Shown here piece after piece: positions 50,971-59,130 of a stretch of DNA of 64,000 nucleotides; position 1 is the first letter of the stretch; every line of letters starts with the position of its first letter. A program made the position numbers and the translations under genes. A model generated the notes under the pieces. It was not told the origin of the DNA. It saw only the letters and a program-made list of their open reading frames with translations, and did not search any database. Source of the DNA: Oscillospiraceae bacterium (GTDB lineage: Bacteria; Bacillota; Clostridia; Oscillospirales; Ruminococcaceae); assembly GCA_018110825.1 (NCBI GenBank), contig JAGBCL010000105.1, forward strand, positions 62,001-126,000. Direction: 5' to 3'.

Positions 50971-51378
50971 TCAACGTATATACTCAAAAACCCCGTTATT
51001 ATCAAAATCGTCAATTATTTCCTGGGGCAGTAACCGCCTGCATTCAGCTTCATCTGCCCACACAAAAGCCTGATGTTCTTCGCTGAGTGTCACGTTTTCC
51101 GTCAGTGCCTCGCAAAGATACGCAATAATCAGATACGGCTCATTCGTATTAACAAGGGTCACGTACGCAACGTGCCTGATACGCACCTCCGTCAGACCTG
51201 TTTCCTCATATATTTCCCTTGCCATAGCAAACTCGGGAGTTTCACCCTGCTCAACGTTTCCACCTGCGTTTTCCCACGTTCCAGCACCGATATCGTCAGA
51301 ATTGCAGCGCTGAACAAGAAGAATTTTACCAAGCTTTCTGTTGTAGATAATGCTTTTTACAACTATGTCGGCTTTCAT
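50971..51378 (-). CDS. Nudix hydrolase
   Basis: A 135-residue protein with a complete Nudix box at residues 40-62 (GGNVEQGE...REIYEETG). VVKSIIYNRKLGKILLVQRC resembles ADP-ribose/8-oxo-dGTP type clades, but the substrate cannot be assigned. Site AGGAGG. The element at 51405 separates it from the upstream gene. Confidence 0.88.
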   Translation of the reverse strand: MKADIVVKSIIYNRKLGKILLVQRCNSDDIGAGTWENAGGNVEQGETPEFAMAREIYEETGLTEVRIRHVAYVTLVNTNEPYLIIAYLCEALTENVTLSEEHQAFVWADEAECRRLLPQEIIDDFDNNGVFEYIR

Positions 51379-51404
51379 TTTGTTCCTCCTGATAGAATAT
51401 AAAA

Positions 51405-51472
51405 TACAAGCAAACCCCGACGTTTTTCTGCAACGCAGAAAAGCTCGGAGACAAAATCTTTGATTTTGTTTT
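51405..51472 (-). repeat. Double-hairpin element, copy 6
   Basis: Read on minus: hairpin 1 ACAAAATC-AAA-GATTTTGT at the end of the upstream gene, then CCGAGCTTTTCTGC-GTT-GCAGAAAAACG-TCGG and the tail GGTTTGCTTGTA, exactly the tail seen in copy 1 and, nearly, in copy 5. Confidence 0.8.
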
Positions 51473-51863
51473 AATCTCCCATCATATCAAAGTGTCTGCG
51501 ATACCTTTTGGGAATTTCAACTTCAACATCATATCCAATTTCATTCAGTGCCTTTGGAATAACCGTCATCCCGTCCTTGAAGAAGCGTTCAATGCGTTTG
51601 TCCTTGCGTGTAATTCCGCTGTAATCAGGCGGACACACAAAAGTCCAGTCCGCACCCGAACGGTCGAGAACAATTCGGAAGTATTTATCAATATCCGTAT
51701 CAGGCAAATCAACCTTGCGGAGCAGAATGTGATGTTCAACAGCGTCATCAATCTGACTTGCGATTATCTGTTCACCGTCAAAGGAAATCAGCACTAACAG
51801 CGGTTCGTCCTGCTCCATAGCGGTTTTTACAGTTTCGCCATCGGGGTAGTAGGTTATATTCAT
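51471..51863 (-). CDS. Hypothetical protein of unknown function
   Basis: A 130-residue soluble protein starting NITYYPDGETVKTAMEQDEPLLVL and ending KRYRRHFDMMGD. No motif recognised; no signal peptide or membrane segment. Its last codons run into the copy 6 hairpin element. A GGAGG site precedes the ATG. Confidence 0.65.
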   Translation of the reverse strand: MNITYYPDGETVKTAMEQDEPLLVLISFDGEQIIASQIDDAVEHHILLRKVDLPDTDIDKYFRIVLDRSGADWTFVCPPDYSGITRKDKRIERFFKDGMTVIPKALNEIGYDVEVEIPKRYRRHFDMMGD

Positions 51864-51883
51864 TTTGTGCCTCCGTTTCTTGT

Positions 51884-51963
51884 AAATGTGAAATTTGAAA
51901 TTAGGAAAGTGGAATTTATATACTATCTGAAATTTCTAATTTCACTTTCCTAATTCCACATTT
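51884..51963. repeat. MITE-like imperfect palindrome, copy 2
   Basis: Arms AAATGTG...GAAATTAGGAAAGTGGAA and its inverted relative CACTTTCCTAATTCCACATTT frame a short centre. The right arm nearly matches that of copy 1 at 44073-44104. Confidence 0.6.
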
Positions 51964-52049
51964 ATTAAAGTATACCACACGTTGCCCCAAAAATCAATAA
52001 TCAAAACACGGCACCGCCGAAGCAATGCCGTGTTAAAAATTTAGTTTAA

Positions 52050-54458
52050 TTATCCAAGTGTTACAACAACTTCGTTTTCATCCTTGAGCATAGCAGCAGG
52101 AATGAAGTTGCCGTCGAGCTTTTCACCGTTGAGAACGATAGAGGAAACGCCGCTTTCAACCTTGTTAGGGTTGTTGAAAGTCATATTGAGCTTCTTGCCT
52201 CTGAACATCTTGTCAACTGTGTAGCTTTCCCAATCGGAAGGAATTGCAGGGTCAACTACAAGACCGTCAGCGTTAGGACGCATACCGAGGATACCCTCTA
52301 CGCAGCCAACCATAACTGTAGAAGCTGTACCTGTGAGCCAGTGAACGTGGGAACGTCCCTCGAATGGAGAACGTGTGGACTCTGTGAACTGACCGTGAGC
52401 GTAAGGCTCGATAACACGTGTTTCAGCCTTGTCGTTCATAGCAGCAGGAGAGGATTCCATGAAGTATTCGAATGCTCTGTTACCGTGACCGAGGAGGGAT
52501 TCAGCGAGGATTGCCCAACCCTGTGACTGGGAGAAGATACCGCCGTTTTCCTTTGTATCAGGGTTGAAGATGTGCATGAGAGCACCGTCGAAGTAGTGCT
52601 TAACATATGGTGGTTCGAGAAGCTTTACACCGTAAGGTGTGTTGAGAATTTCGTGAACGGAGTTCATGGACTTTTCAGCCTGTTCCTTGGAAGCAAAGCC
52701 GGAAATTACGCCCCAGCTCTGTGGGTTGAGCCACATATTAGCTTCAGGGTCCTTCTTAGCACCAACAACTACGCCGTCTTCACGGATACCACGAATCCAT
52801 CTGTCTTCGTCCCAGCATTCAGCGAGGGAAGCACCAAGCTTGCCCTGTACTTCGTCGATGTACTTAACGTAGTCAGCGTCGCCCTTTTCTTCAGCATAGC
52901 CCTTGATAACGGACATAGCGTAGTAAAGCTGGAATGCAACGAATGTAGACTCACCCTTCTTACCCATACGGAGGCAGTCGTTCCAGTCAGCGTGGAGACC
53001 TGCAGGCATAGCGTGGTCGCCCAGGTGGTTCATAGAGAAGTCAATAGCCTTCTTGAGGTGTTCGTAAACTGTATCTTCACCGCCGTTAGCGTAAACAATA
53101 ACTTCGTCGAGGAATGCCTTGTTACCGCTTTCACCGATGTACTTAGCGATAGTTGGGAACAGCCAGAGAGCGTCGTCTGCACGGTAGGATGGGTGGCCTG
53201 TTTCCTTAGCGTAAACGGAGTTCTCGTCGTTCTCGTCAGGGAATGTTTCGTGGCCTGCGTTGTGGTTGAACTTAACAAGTGGGAGACCTGCGCCGTTGTC
53301 AACCTGAGCAGAAATCATGAAACGAATCTTTTCAGCAGCCATTTCAGGGTCAAGGTGGATGATACCCTGGATATCCTGAACTGTATCACGGTAGCCATAA
53401 CCGTTACGGAGACCGCAGTAGATAAAGGAAGCAGCTCTGGACCAGATGAATGTGATGAAGCACTGGTAAGCGTTCCAAACGTTGATCATATTGTTGAACT
53501 CGTTGCTTGGAGTCTTGATCTGGAAGTTACCCAGCTTGCCGTGCCAGTAGTTCTTGAGAGCCTTGATTTCAGCATCAACCTTACCTGGTTCCTTGTATTC
53601 GTTGAGGATAGCAGTAGCCTGAGCGTTGTCACGCTGACCAACGATGTAGATGAGCTCGATTGTTCCGCCTGCACCGAGAGTGATTGCGCTCTGGAGTGCA
53701 CCACAAGCGTTAGCGTTATAGTTGAGAACATTGTCACATCTGCCGCTTTCAACAGCGATAGGGTTAGCAAGTGTTCTGTAAGCGCCGATGAAGTGGTTCA
53801 GGTCACCATTGTAGCCGCAAACCTCAGCACCAACCATACCGAAGAAACGCTCTCTGTGGTTGGAGCCTGTTTCGTCCTTGCCGCTGTTTTCGTTGATGTG
53901 CTGAAGAATCTTATTTTCTTCAAAAGTAGTTCTTGTGATGAACTGTGTGTACTGGAGGTTAACCTGATCCTGTTCGTAGTTGTTTTCGTTTGTGAATTCA
54001 CAGAAGCCGTAAACGGAAAGCTTTCTTTCCTTGCTGGAAAGGTTAGTGATAACAGCTCTCCATACTTCGTAAGTCTTGCCCTGTGGAACATAGTATGTAA
54101 CTTCAGACTTTACTTCAGCATATTCAGCGGAAATTACTGTGTAAGCTGTACCGTGACGGCATTCGCTCTTGTACTGGTCAAGAGGCTTGCCGACAGGCTG
54201 CCAGGAAGCAGACCAGTAGTCAGCTGTATCGTTGTCGCGGATATAGATAAATCTGCCCGGGAGAGCAACATTGGTGTTGAAACGGTAACGGAGGAGACGT
54301 CCGTTTGCACCTGACTTAACAAAGCTGTAGCCTTCAGCGTTGTTGGAAATCATTGCGCCGTATTCAGGGTCACCAAGATAGTTAGCCCAAGGTGCAGGTG
54401 TATTAGGCTTGGTAATAACGTATTCTTTCTTTTCAAGATCAAAATGTCCGTAATTCAT
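52050..54458 (-). CDS. GH94 glycoside phosphorylase (cello-/chitobiose phosphorylase type)
   Basis: An 802-residue phosphorylase that splits a beta-linked disaccharide with phosphate to give a sugar 1-phosphate. The N-terminus (NYGHFDLEKKEYVITKPNTP), ADWNDC (490-495) with the general-acid Asp, GQFTE- and WLTGTA-type phosphate-site regions and final beta sandwich fit GH94. Cellobiose phosphorylases have RDSNQDLLG; here it is RDTVQDIQG, closer to chitobiose or other subgroups, and DTADYWSASWQPV also resembles chitobiose phosphorylase. The donor/acceptor pair is therefore open. ATG 54458 has GAAGGAG. Confidence 0.85.
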   Translation of the reverse strand: MNYGHFDLEKKEYVITKPNTPAPWANYLGDPEYGAMISNNAEGYSFVKSGANGRLLRYRFNTNVALPGRFIYIRDNDTADYWSASWQPVGKPLDQYKSECRHGTAYTVISAEYAEVKSEVTYYVPQGKTYEVWRAVITNLSSKERKLSVYGFCEFTNENNYEQDQVNLQYTQFITRTTFEENKILQHINENSGKDETGSNHRERFFGMVGAEVCGYNGDLNHFIGAYRTLANPIAVESGRCDNVLNYNANACGALQSAITLGAGGTIELIYIVGQRDNAQATAILNEYKEPGKVDAEIKALKNYWHGKLGNFQIKTPSNEFNNMINVWNAYQCFITFIWSRAASFIYCGLRNGYGYRDTVQDIQGIIHLDPEMAAEKIRFMISAQVDNGAGLPLVKFNHNAGHETFPDENDENSVYAKETGHPSYRADDALWLFPTIAKYIGESGNKAFLDEVIVYANGGEDTVYEHLKKAIDFSMNHLGDHAMPAGLHADWNDCLRMGKKGESTFVAFQLYYAMSVIKGYAEEKGDADYVKYIDEVQGKLGASLAECWDEDRWIRGIREDGVVVGAKKDPEANMWLNPQSWGVISGFASKEQAEKSMNSVHEILNTPYGVKLLEPPYVKHYFDGALMHIFNPDTKENGGIFSQSQGWAILAESLLGHGNRAFEYFMESSPAAMNDKAETRVIEPYAHGQFTESTRSPFEGRSHVHWLTGTASTVMVGCVEGILGMRPNADGLVVDPAIPSDWESYTVDKMFRGKKLNMTFNNPNKVESGVSSIVLNGEKLDGNFIPAAMLKDENEVVVTLG

Positions 54459-54538
54459 TATGAACACACTCCTTCTCAATTAAAGCCGATTCAGACCGTT
54501 TTTTCAGTTGTCACTTACGGCTATACATTCATACATTT

Positions 54539-54567
54539 ATTCTATCATTAATATATAATTATTGCAA
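54539..54567 (-). promoter_or_regulatory. Promoter of the GH94 gene
   Basis: Minus strand TTGCAA, 17-bp spacer, TAGAAT. Confidence 0.75.
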
Positions 54568-54590
54568 GGGGGTAATAAAAAAATTCACAA

Positions 54591-54606
54591 TTTCAAACGT
54601 TTTCGG
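54591..54606. promoter_or_regulatory. LacI/CcpA-like palindromic site
   Basis: TTTCAAACGTTTTCGG has an AAACGTTT core like cre/LacI-family sites but two mismatches to the cre consensus. It lies about 28 bases upstream of the GH94 -35 box. Confidence 0.35.
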
Positions 54607-54713
54607 CAAATTTATTTATTTAATTTACACAAACGCCTGATTTGCGGCAAAAACACCTGAGCACGCTTTTTTCGGCTCGTTTGTGCAAAAGGACTTTTCT
54701 TTGCGAAATGCCC

Positions 54714-54742
54714 TTGATTTTTTTGTTCAAAAGTGGTAAAAT
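54714..54742 (+). promoter_or_regulatory. Promoter of fabV
   Basis: TTGATT, 17-bp spacer, TAAAAT. Confidence 0.65.
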
Positions 54743-54783
54743 AATAATGTATATTTGAATTTTGATTTGAAAGGAATTTTATT

Positions 54784-55962
54784 ATGATAGTTAAACCAAA
54801 AATCCGCGGTTTCATCTGCACAACCGCTCACCCTGACGGCTGTAAGGCCATTGTCAAGGAGCAGATTGACTATGTAAAAAAATGCGGTAGGATTGACGGT
54901 CCTAAGAAAGTGCTTGTAATCGGTGCTTCTATGGGTTACGGCCTTGCTTCAAGAATTTCTGCGGCTTTCGGCAGCGGTGCTTCAACAATCGGTGTTATTT
55001 TCGACAAGCAGGGTACCGACACAAAGCCGGGCTCCGCAGGCTGGTACAACACAGCCGCTTTTGAGGAGTACGCAAAGGCTGACGGTCTTTACGCAAAGAC
55101 AATCAACGGCGACGCTTTCTCCTCCGCAATCAAGGACGAGACAATCGCTCTTATCAAGAAGGATTTCGGTAAAGTTGACATGGTTGTTTACAGCCTTGCT
55201 ACTCCGAGAAGAACAACTTCCGATGGTACAGTTTACAGCTCCGTACTTAAAACTGTAGGCGGCGACTTCACAAACAAGTCTATCGACGTCAAGACAGGTG
55301 CAGTTTCCAACGTTACTATAACACCTGCTACTGAGCAGGAAATCCACGCTACCGTAAAGGTTATGGGCGGCGAGGACTGGAAGGAATGGATTGGTGCACT
55401 CAAAGCCGCTGACGCTATCGAGGACGGTGCGATTACGGTTGCATACTCCTACATCGGCCCTGAGGTTACTCACCCTATCTACAAGGACGGCTCTATCGGA
55501 CGTGCAAAGGCTCACCTTGCTGAAACTGCAAAGGAAATCACAAAGTCAATCGACGGCGTTTCCGCTTACGTTTCTGTAAACAAGGCTCTTGTTACACAAT
55601 CAAGCTCTGCAATTCCGATTGTTCCGCTTTACATTTCAATCCTCTACAAGGTTATGAAGGAAATGAACATTCACGAAGGCTGTATTGAACAGATGCAGAG
55701 AATGTTTGCTGAGAAAATTTACGGCGGCGAGGTAAAGGTTGACGCTGAAAATCTTATCCGTCTTGATGACTGGGAAATGCGTGAGGACGTGCAGGCTAAG
55801 GTTGCTGAGGCGTGGGATAAGATTAACGCTGAAAATCTTAACGAGCTTGCTGACATTGACGGCTACAACAAGGATTTCATCAAGCTGTTCGGCTTTGAAG
55901 CTGACGGTGTTGACTACGAGGCTGAAACCGACACTGCGGTTGGCATTGCAAGCCTTGAATAA
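54784..55962 (+). CDS. fabV: Enoyl-ACP / trans-2-enoyl-CoA reductase FabV
   Basis: A 392-residue NADH-dependent enoyl reductase of the FabV/Ter family. Signatures: KIRGFICTTAHPDGCK near the start, nucleotide loop VLVIGASMGYGLASRI, DMVVYSLATPRRT, and the Tyr-x8-Lys active site in YSYIGPEVTHPIYK. It supplies the last step of each fatty-acid elongation round, for which no gene exists in the fab operon here (no fabI, fabK or fabL seen). It may also act on crotonyl-CoA. Confidence 0.95.
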   Translation: MIVKPKIRGFICTTAHPDGCKAIVKEQIDYVKKCGRIDGPKKVLVIGASMGYGLASRISAAFGSGASTIGVIFDKQGTDTKPGSAGWYNTAAFEEYAKADGLYAKTINGDAFSSAIKDETIALIKKDFGKVDMVVYSLATPRRTTSDGTVYSSVLKTVGGDFTNKSIDVKTGAVSNVTITPATEQEIHATVKVMGGEDWKEWIGALKAADAIEDGAITVAYSYIGPEVTHPIYKDGSIGRAKAHLAETAKEITKSIDGVSAYVSVNKALVTQSSSAIPIVPLYISILYKVMKEMNIHEGCIEQMQRMFAEKIYGGEVKVDAENLIRLDDWEMREDVQAKVAEAWDKINAENLNELADIDGYNKDFIKLFGFEADGVDYEAETDTAVGIASLE

Positions 55963-55988
55963 GAATTAAAGGAAGTTACTAATTTACT

Positions 55989-57353
55989 ATGGATAAAATT
56001 TTTGAACAGCTTTTTGCTTATATCGACAGCCACACCGAAGATATGATTTCCGACCTGGCACGTTTAATCCGTATCCCGTCCGTTAAGGGCGAGGCTGAGG
56101 AAAATGCACCTTTCGGAAAAGAACCTGCTGCGGCACTTGACGAGGTGCTGAAAATCTGCGGCGAAGCAGGACTTTCAGTACGCAACATTGATAACTATGT
56201 TGGCACGGCTGATTTTTACGAAACTGATACACTTCCCGAACTGGGAATTTTAAGCCATATGGACGTTGTTCCCGTTGGCGGCGGCTGGAGTGTTCCTCCG
56301 TTTGAACTTACACAAAAGGACGGCAAGCTTCTCGGACGCGGCACAATTGATGATAAGGGCCCTGCAATTGCGGCACTTTACGCTGTAAAGGCAATCAAGG
56401 ACAGCGGCATCAAGCTTTCTAAAAACGTACGCCTTGTTTTCGGCACGGACGAGGAATGCGGCTCGGGTGACCTTGAGTATTATCTGAAAAAGGAAAAGCT
56501 TCCCGAAATGCTGTTTACTCCTGACGGAAGCTACCCTGTTATCAATGCTGAAAAGGGTCTGATGAGGGCTTCTTATACAGGTGCAATCTCCGAAAAAATC
56601 GTAAGCATAAAGGGCGGCACGGTTGTAAACGCTGTTCCCGAATATGCTGAGGCAATTCTTGCAGGAGTAACTGTTGATACTGCAAAATACAGCTTTGATG
56701 GTGTTACTCTTGAAACCGAAGCCTGTGGTGAAAACGTGAAGCTTATCGCAAAGGGCAAGAGTGCTCATGCTTCTCTTCCTGAGGGCGGAAAGAACGCTGT
56801 TACTGCACTTCTCACAGTTGTTGCAGACGTGACAGGCGACGAGATGATAAAGTCTCTTGTGGAGATGTTCCCATACGGTGAAACCGACGGTGCTTGTGCA
56901 GGAATAAAGTGCTCCGACAAGATTTCAGGTGACCTCACAACTGTTCTCAGCGTTATCGACGGCGGAAACGGTACACTTACTGCAAAGCAGGATATCCGCT
57001 TCCCTATCGACAGAAAGTGTGCCGAAATTATTGCCATGATTGAAACTAAGGCAAAGGAAAAGAAACTTTCCCACAAGATTGATATGGCAATCGAGCCGCA
57101 CTATGTTTCTGAGGGAAGCGAGTTCATTCAGAAGCTTCTTTCGGTGTACGAAACTGTTACGGGCGAAAAGGGATACTGCGTTGCAATCGGCGGCGGCACC
57201 TACGTCCACGAAACTGAGGGCGGCGTTGCTTTCGGTGCTGAATTCCCGGGCGAGGACAACCATATGCACGGTGCTGACGAGTTTATTACACTTGAAAGCT
57301 TTGTGAAGAATGCAAAAATCTTTGCGGCGGCAATTTATTCCCTCTGCAAATAA
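55989..57353 (+). CDS. M20-family dipeptidase, PepV-like
   Basis: A 454-residue zinc peptidase. Metal/catalytic motifs: ILSHMDVVPVGGGW, GRGTIDDKGPAIA, DEECGSGD and a C-terminal GGGTYVHE with His. The two-domain layout with the lid domain in the middle fits PepV/Sapep. It cleaves dipeptides (carnosine-like or Xaa-Gly). It lies 26 bases after fabV and could share its transcript. Confidence 0.9.
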   Translation: MDKIFEQLFAYIDSHTEDMISDLARLIRIPSVKGEAEENAPFGKEPAAALDEVLKICGEAGLSVRNIDNYVGTADFYETDTLPELGILSHMDVVPVGGGWSVPPFELTQKDGKLLGRGTIDDKGPAIAALYAVKAIKDSGIKLSKNVRLVFGTDEECGSGDLEYYLKKEKLPEMLFTPDGSYPVINAEKGLMRASYTGAISEKIVSIKGGTVVNAVPEYAEAILAGVTVDTAKYSFDGVTLETEACGENVKLIAKGKSAHASLPEGGKNAVTALLTVVADVTGDEMIKSLVEMFPYGETDGACAGIKCSDKISGDLTTVLSVIDGGNGTLTAKQDIRFPIDRKCAEIIAMIETKAKEKKLSHKIDMAIEPHYVSEGSEFIQKLLSVYETVTGEKGYCVAIGGGTYVHETEGGVAFGAEFPGEDNHMHGADEFITLESFVKNAKIFAAAIYSLCK

Positions 57354-57381
57354 AATATTACGTAAATTAAGGAGAATGAAA

Positions 57382-58317
57382 ATGGATGTAAATTATCATA
57401 TCCCCAGCTTTACCGACCATTATAGTCTTAATCTTCTGCTTATCGATTATATGAAGGATAACCCTGACCGTTTCCGTGACGGAGTAAGAATCGCTTCTGT
57501 TTTCGGTGCGTTTGCAGGTTCAATGTGGAACGGCGGACGAAGCGTTGCTGGAAAATACGAGCCAAAGATGACAGAGCTTATTCTGAAGGAATACAACAAA
57601 AGAGGTATTCCTCTCCGTTTTACTTTTACAAATCCTGTGCTTGAAGAAAAGCACCTTTCAGATGGACCGTGCAACGAAATCCTGAAGATGGCTGATAACG
57701 GTCTTAACGAAGTAATTGTTATGTCACCGATACTTGAACAGTATATCCGTGAAAATTATCCGAATTATAAGATTACTTCATCTACATGCAAGCAGATTCG
57801 TGACATGGACGACCTCAATGCAGAGCTTGATAAGCCATACAGCCTTGTTGTTATCGACTATAACTGGAACAACAAGTTCGACCAGCTTGAACAGATTAAA
57901 GACAAGGCACGCTGTGAAATCCTTGTAAATGCCTGCTGTCAGCCGAATTGCCCGAGACGAGGCAAGCATTACACCGAAATCGGTAAATTCCAGATTAATG
58001 TATGTAATGTTGCAAAGAGCAATCTCGCTGTCGGAGATATTGTGAGAGACCCGTTTGAATGTGAATTCATGAATTATCATATTTACATGAGCAATAAGTT
58101 TTCCACACATATTTCTCCTGAGTCAATTGAAAAGGATTATATCCCTATGGGCTTCAATCAGTTCAAGCTTGAAGGAAGAACCATGGGCGATATGGATATG
58201 CTTGAAATGTACGTATACTATCTTGTAAAGCCTGAGTATAAGGACCTCGTCCGTTTTGAACTTCTTAAGTATCTTACCGGCGGAATCAAATATTTCAACA
58301 TCTTCCCGAGAGGATAA
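57382..58317 (+). CDS. Unknown Cys-rich protein, U32-like in part
   Basis: A 311-residue protein. NACCQPNCPRRGKHY and NEVIVMSPILEQYIRENYP recall peptidase U32/UbiU-type barrels, whose clustered cysteines can hold an iron-sulfur centre. Other cysteines sit in SSTCKQI, ARCEI and INVCNV. ATG 57382 has AAGGAG at normal spacing. No catalytic assignment. It is close behind the peptidase gene, and a terminator follows. Confidence 0.6.
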   Translation: MDVNYHIPSFTDHYSLNLLLIDYMKDNPDRFRDGVRIASVFGAFAGSMWNGGRSVAGKYEPKMTELILKEYNKRGIPLRFTFTNPVLEEKHLSDGPCNEILKMADNGLNEVIVMSPILEQYIRENYPNYKITSSTCKQIRDMDDLNAELDKPYSLVVIDYNWNNKFDQLEQIKDKARCEILVNACCQPNCPRRGKHYTEIGKFQINVCNVAKSNLAVGDIVRDPFECEFMNYHIYMSNKFSTHISPESIEKDYIPMGFNQFKLEGRTMGDMDMLEMYVYYLVKPEYKDLVRFELLKYLTGGIKYFNIFPRG

Positions 58318-58328
58318 AAGCAAATGAA

Positions 58329-58368
58329 AAAGCAGTCTGAGAAACAAATCTCAGGCTGCTTTCTTTTT
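58329..58368. terminator. Terminator after the U32-like gene
   Basis: 14-bp stem AAAGCAGTCTGAGA / TCTCAGGCTGCTTT (one G-U) with loop AACAAA, then T-rich. Between convergent genes. Confidence 0.88.
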
Positions 58369-59125
58369 AGTGTTCGCCTTTTTTAGTCTGGATATTATAT
58401 GTTACTGCGGCAAGAGCGTTGTCGGGAATAAGCCGTGAACCGTAAACGCAGATTTTCATTTTGAGAGTAGGAATGATAAGCGTCCTGCGTTCAAACATTC
58501 CCTTTACAGCACATTCAGCAGCATATTTTGCGGTAATTCCCCGCAGTCCGAAATCAACTCCCGCAACATCATTGAATGGTGTCTTTACAGGGCCGGGGCA
58601 AAATGCTCCCACATATACATCACTGCCCTGAACACGGAGTTCCTCGTTGATTGCCTGCGTAAGCTTTACAACATAATTCTTGGTTGCATAATAAGTTGAC
58701 ATCAAAGGCCCTGCCATAAAACCTGCTGCGGAAGCAACATTGAGAATATAGCCCTTGTTCTTTTCGGTAAAATCCCTGAGGAAAAGCTTTGTAAGGATAT
58801 GAACAGCCTTGATGTTTACGTCAATCATTTCAAGCTCACGTTCAAGCTTTGATTCGCAGAATTTCCCGAACAGACCGAAGCCTGCATTGTTTACGACAAT
58901 GCTTATATTATATTCGGAAGCTTCTTCGTAAAGCCTGCGGCACTCGCTTTCCTTTGAAATATCTGCCACAATAATCCTTACACGGTTTGCACCGATTTCA
59001 TCACGGAGCTGTTCAAGCTTTTCCTTGTTTCTTCCCGAGATTACAAGCCTCATTCCCTTGCGGGCAAGCTTAAGAGCAATTTCACGTCCTATTCCTGAGC
59101 TTGCTCCAGTAACCAATGCGGTCAT
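58367..59125 (-). CDS. Short-chain dehydrogenase/reductase
   Basis: A 252-residue SDR with TGASSGIGREIA (NAD(P) loop), NNAGFGLFGK, catalytic Ser in NVASAAG and YYATKNYV with Tyr and Lys. The C-terminal part RRTLIIPTLKMKICVYG is typical of membrane-associated SDRs acting on lipids or sterols. ATG 59125 fits the AAAGGA site. It starts 5 bases after the transglutaminase gene stop. Confidence 0.9.
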   Translation of the reverse strand: MTALVTGASSGIGREIALKLARKGMRLVISGRNKEKLEQLRDEIGANRVRIIVADISKESECRRLYEEASEYNISIVVNNAGFGLFGKFCESKLERELEMIDVNIKAVHILTKLFLRDFTEKNKGYILNVASAAGFMAGPLMSTYYATKNYVVKLTQAINEELRVQGSDVYVGAFCPGPVKTPFNDVAGVDFGLRGITAKYAAECAVKGMFERRTLIIPTLKMKICVYGSRLIPDNALAAVTYNIQTKKGEH

Positions 59126-59130
59126 TAAAA

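Larger units (their letters stand above)
54459..54783. other. 325-bp divergent region between GH94 gene and fabV
   Basis: Holds minus-strand promoter 54539-54567, plus-strand promoter 54714-54742, an AAACGTTT palindrome (54595-54602) and 8-bp inverted arms CACAAACG / CGTTTGTG (54628-54635 and 54678-54685). No gene. Confidence 0.65.
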
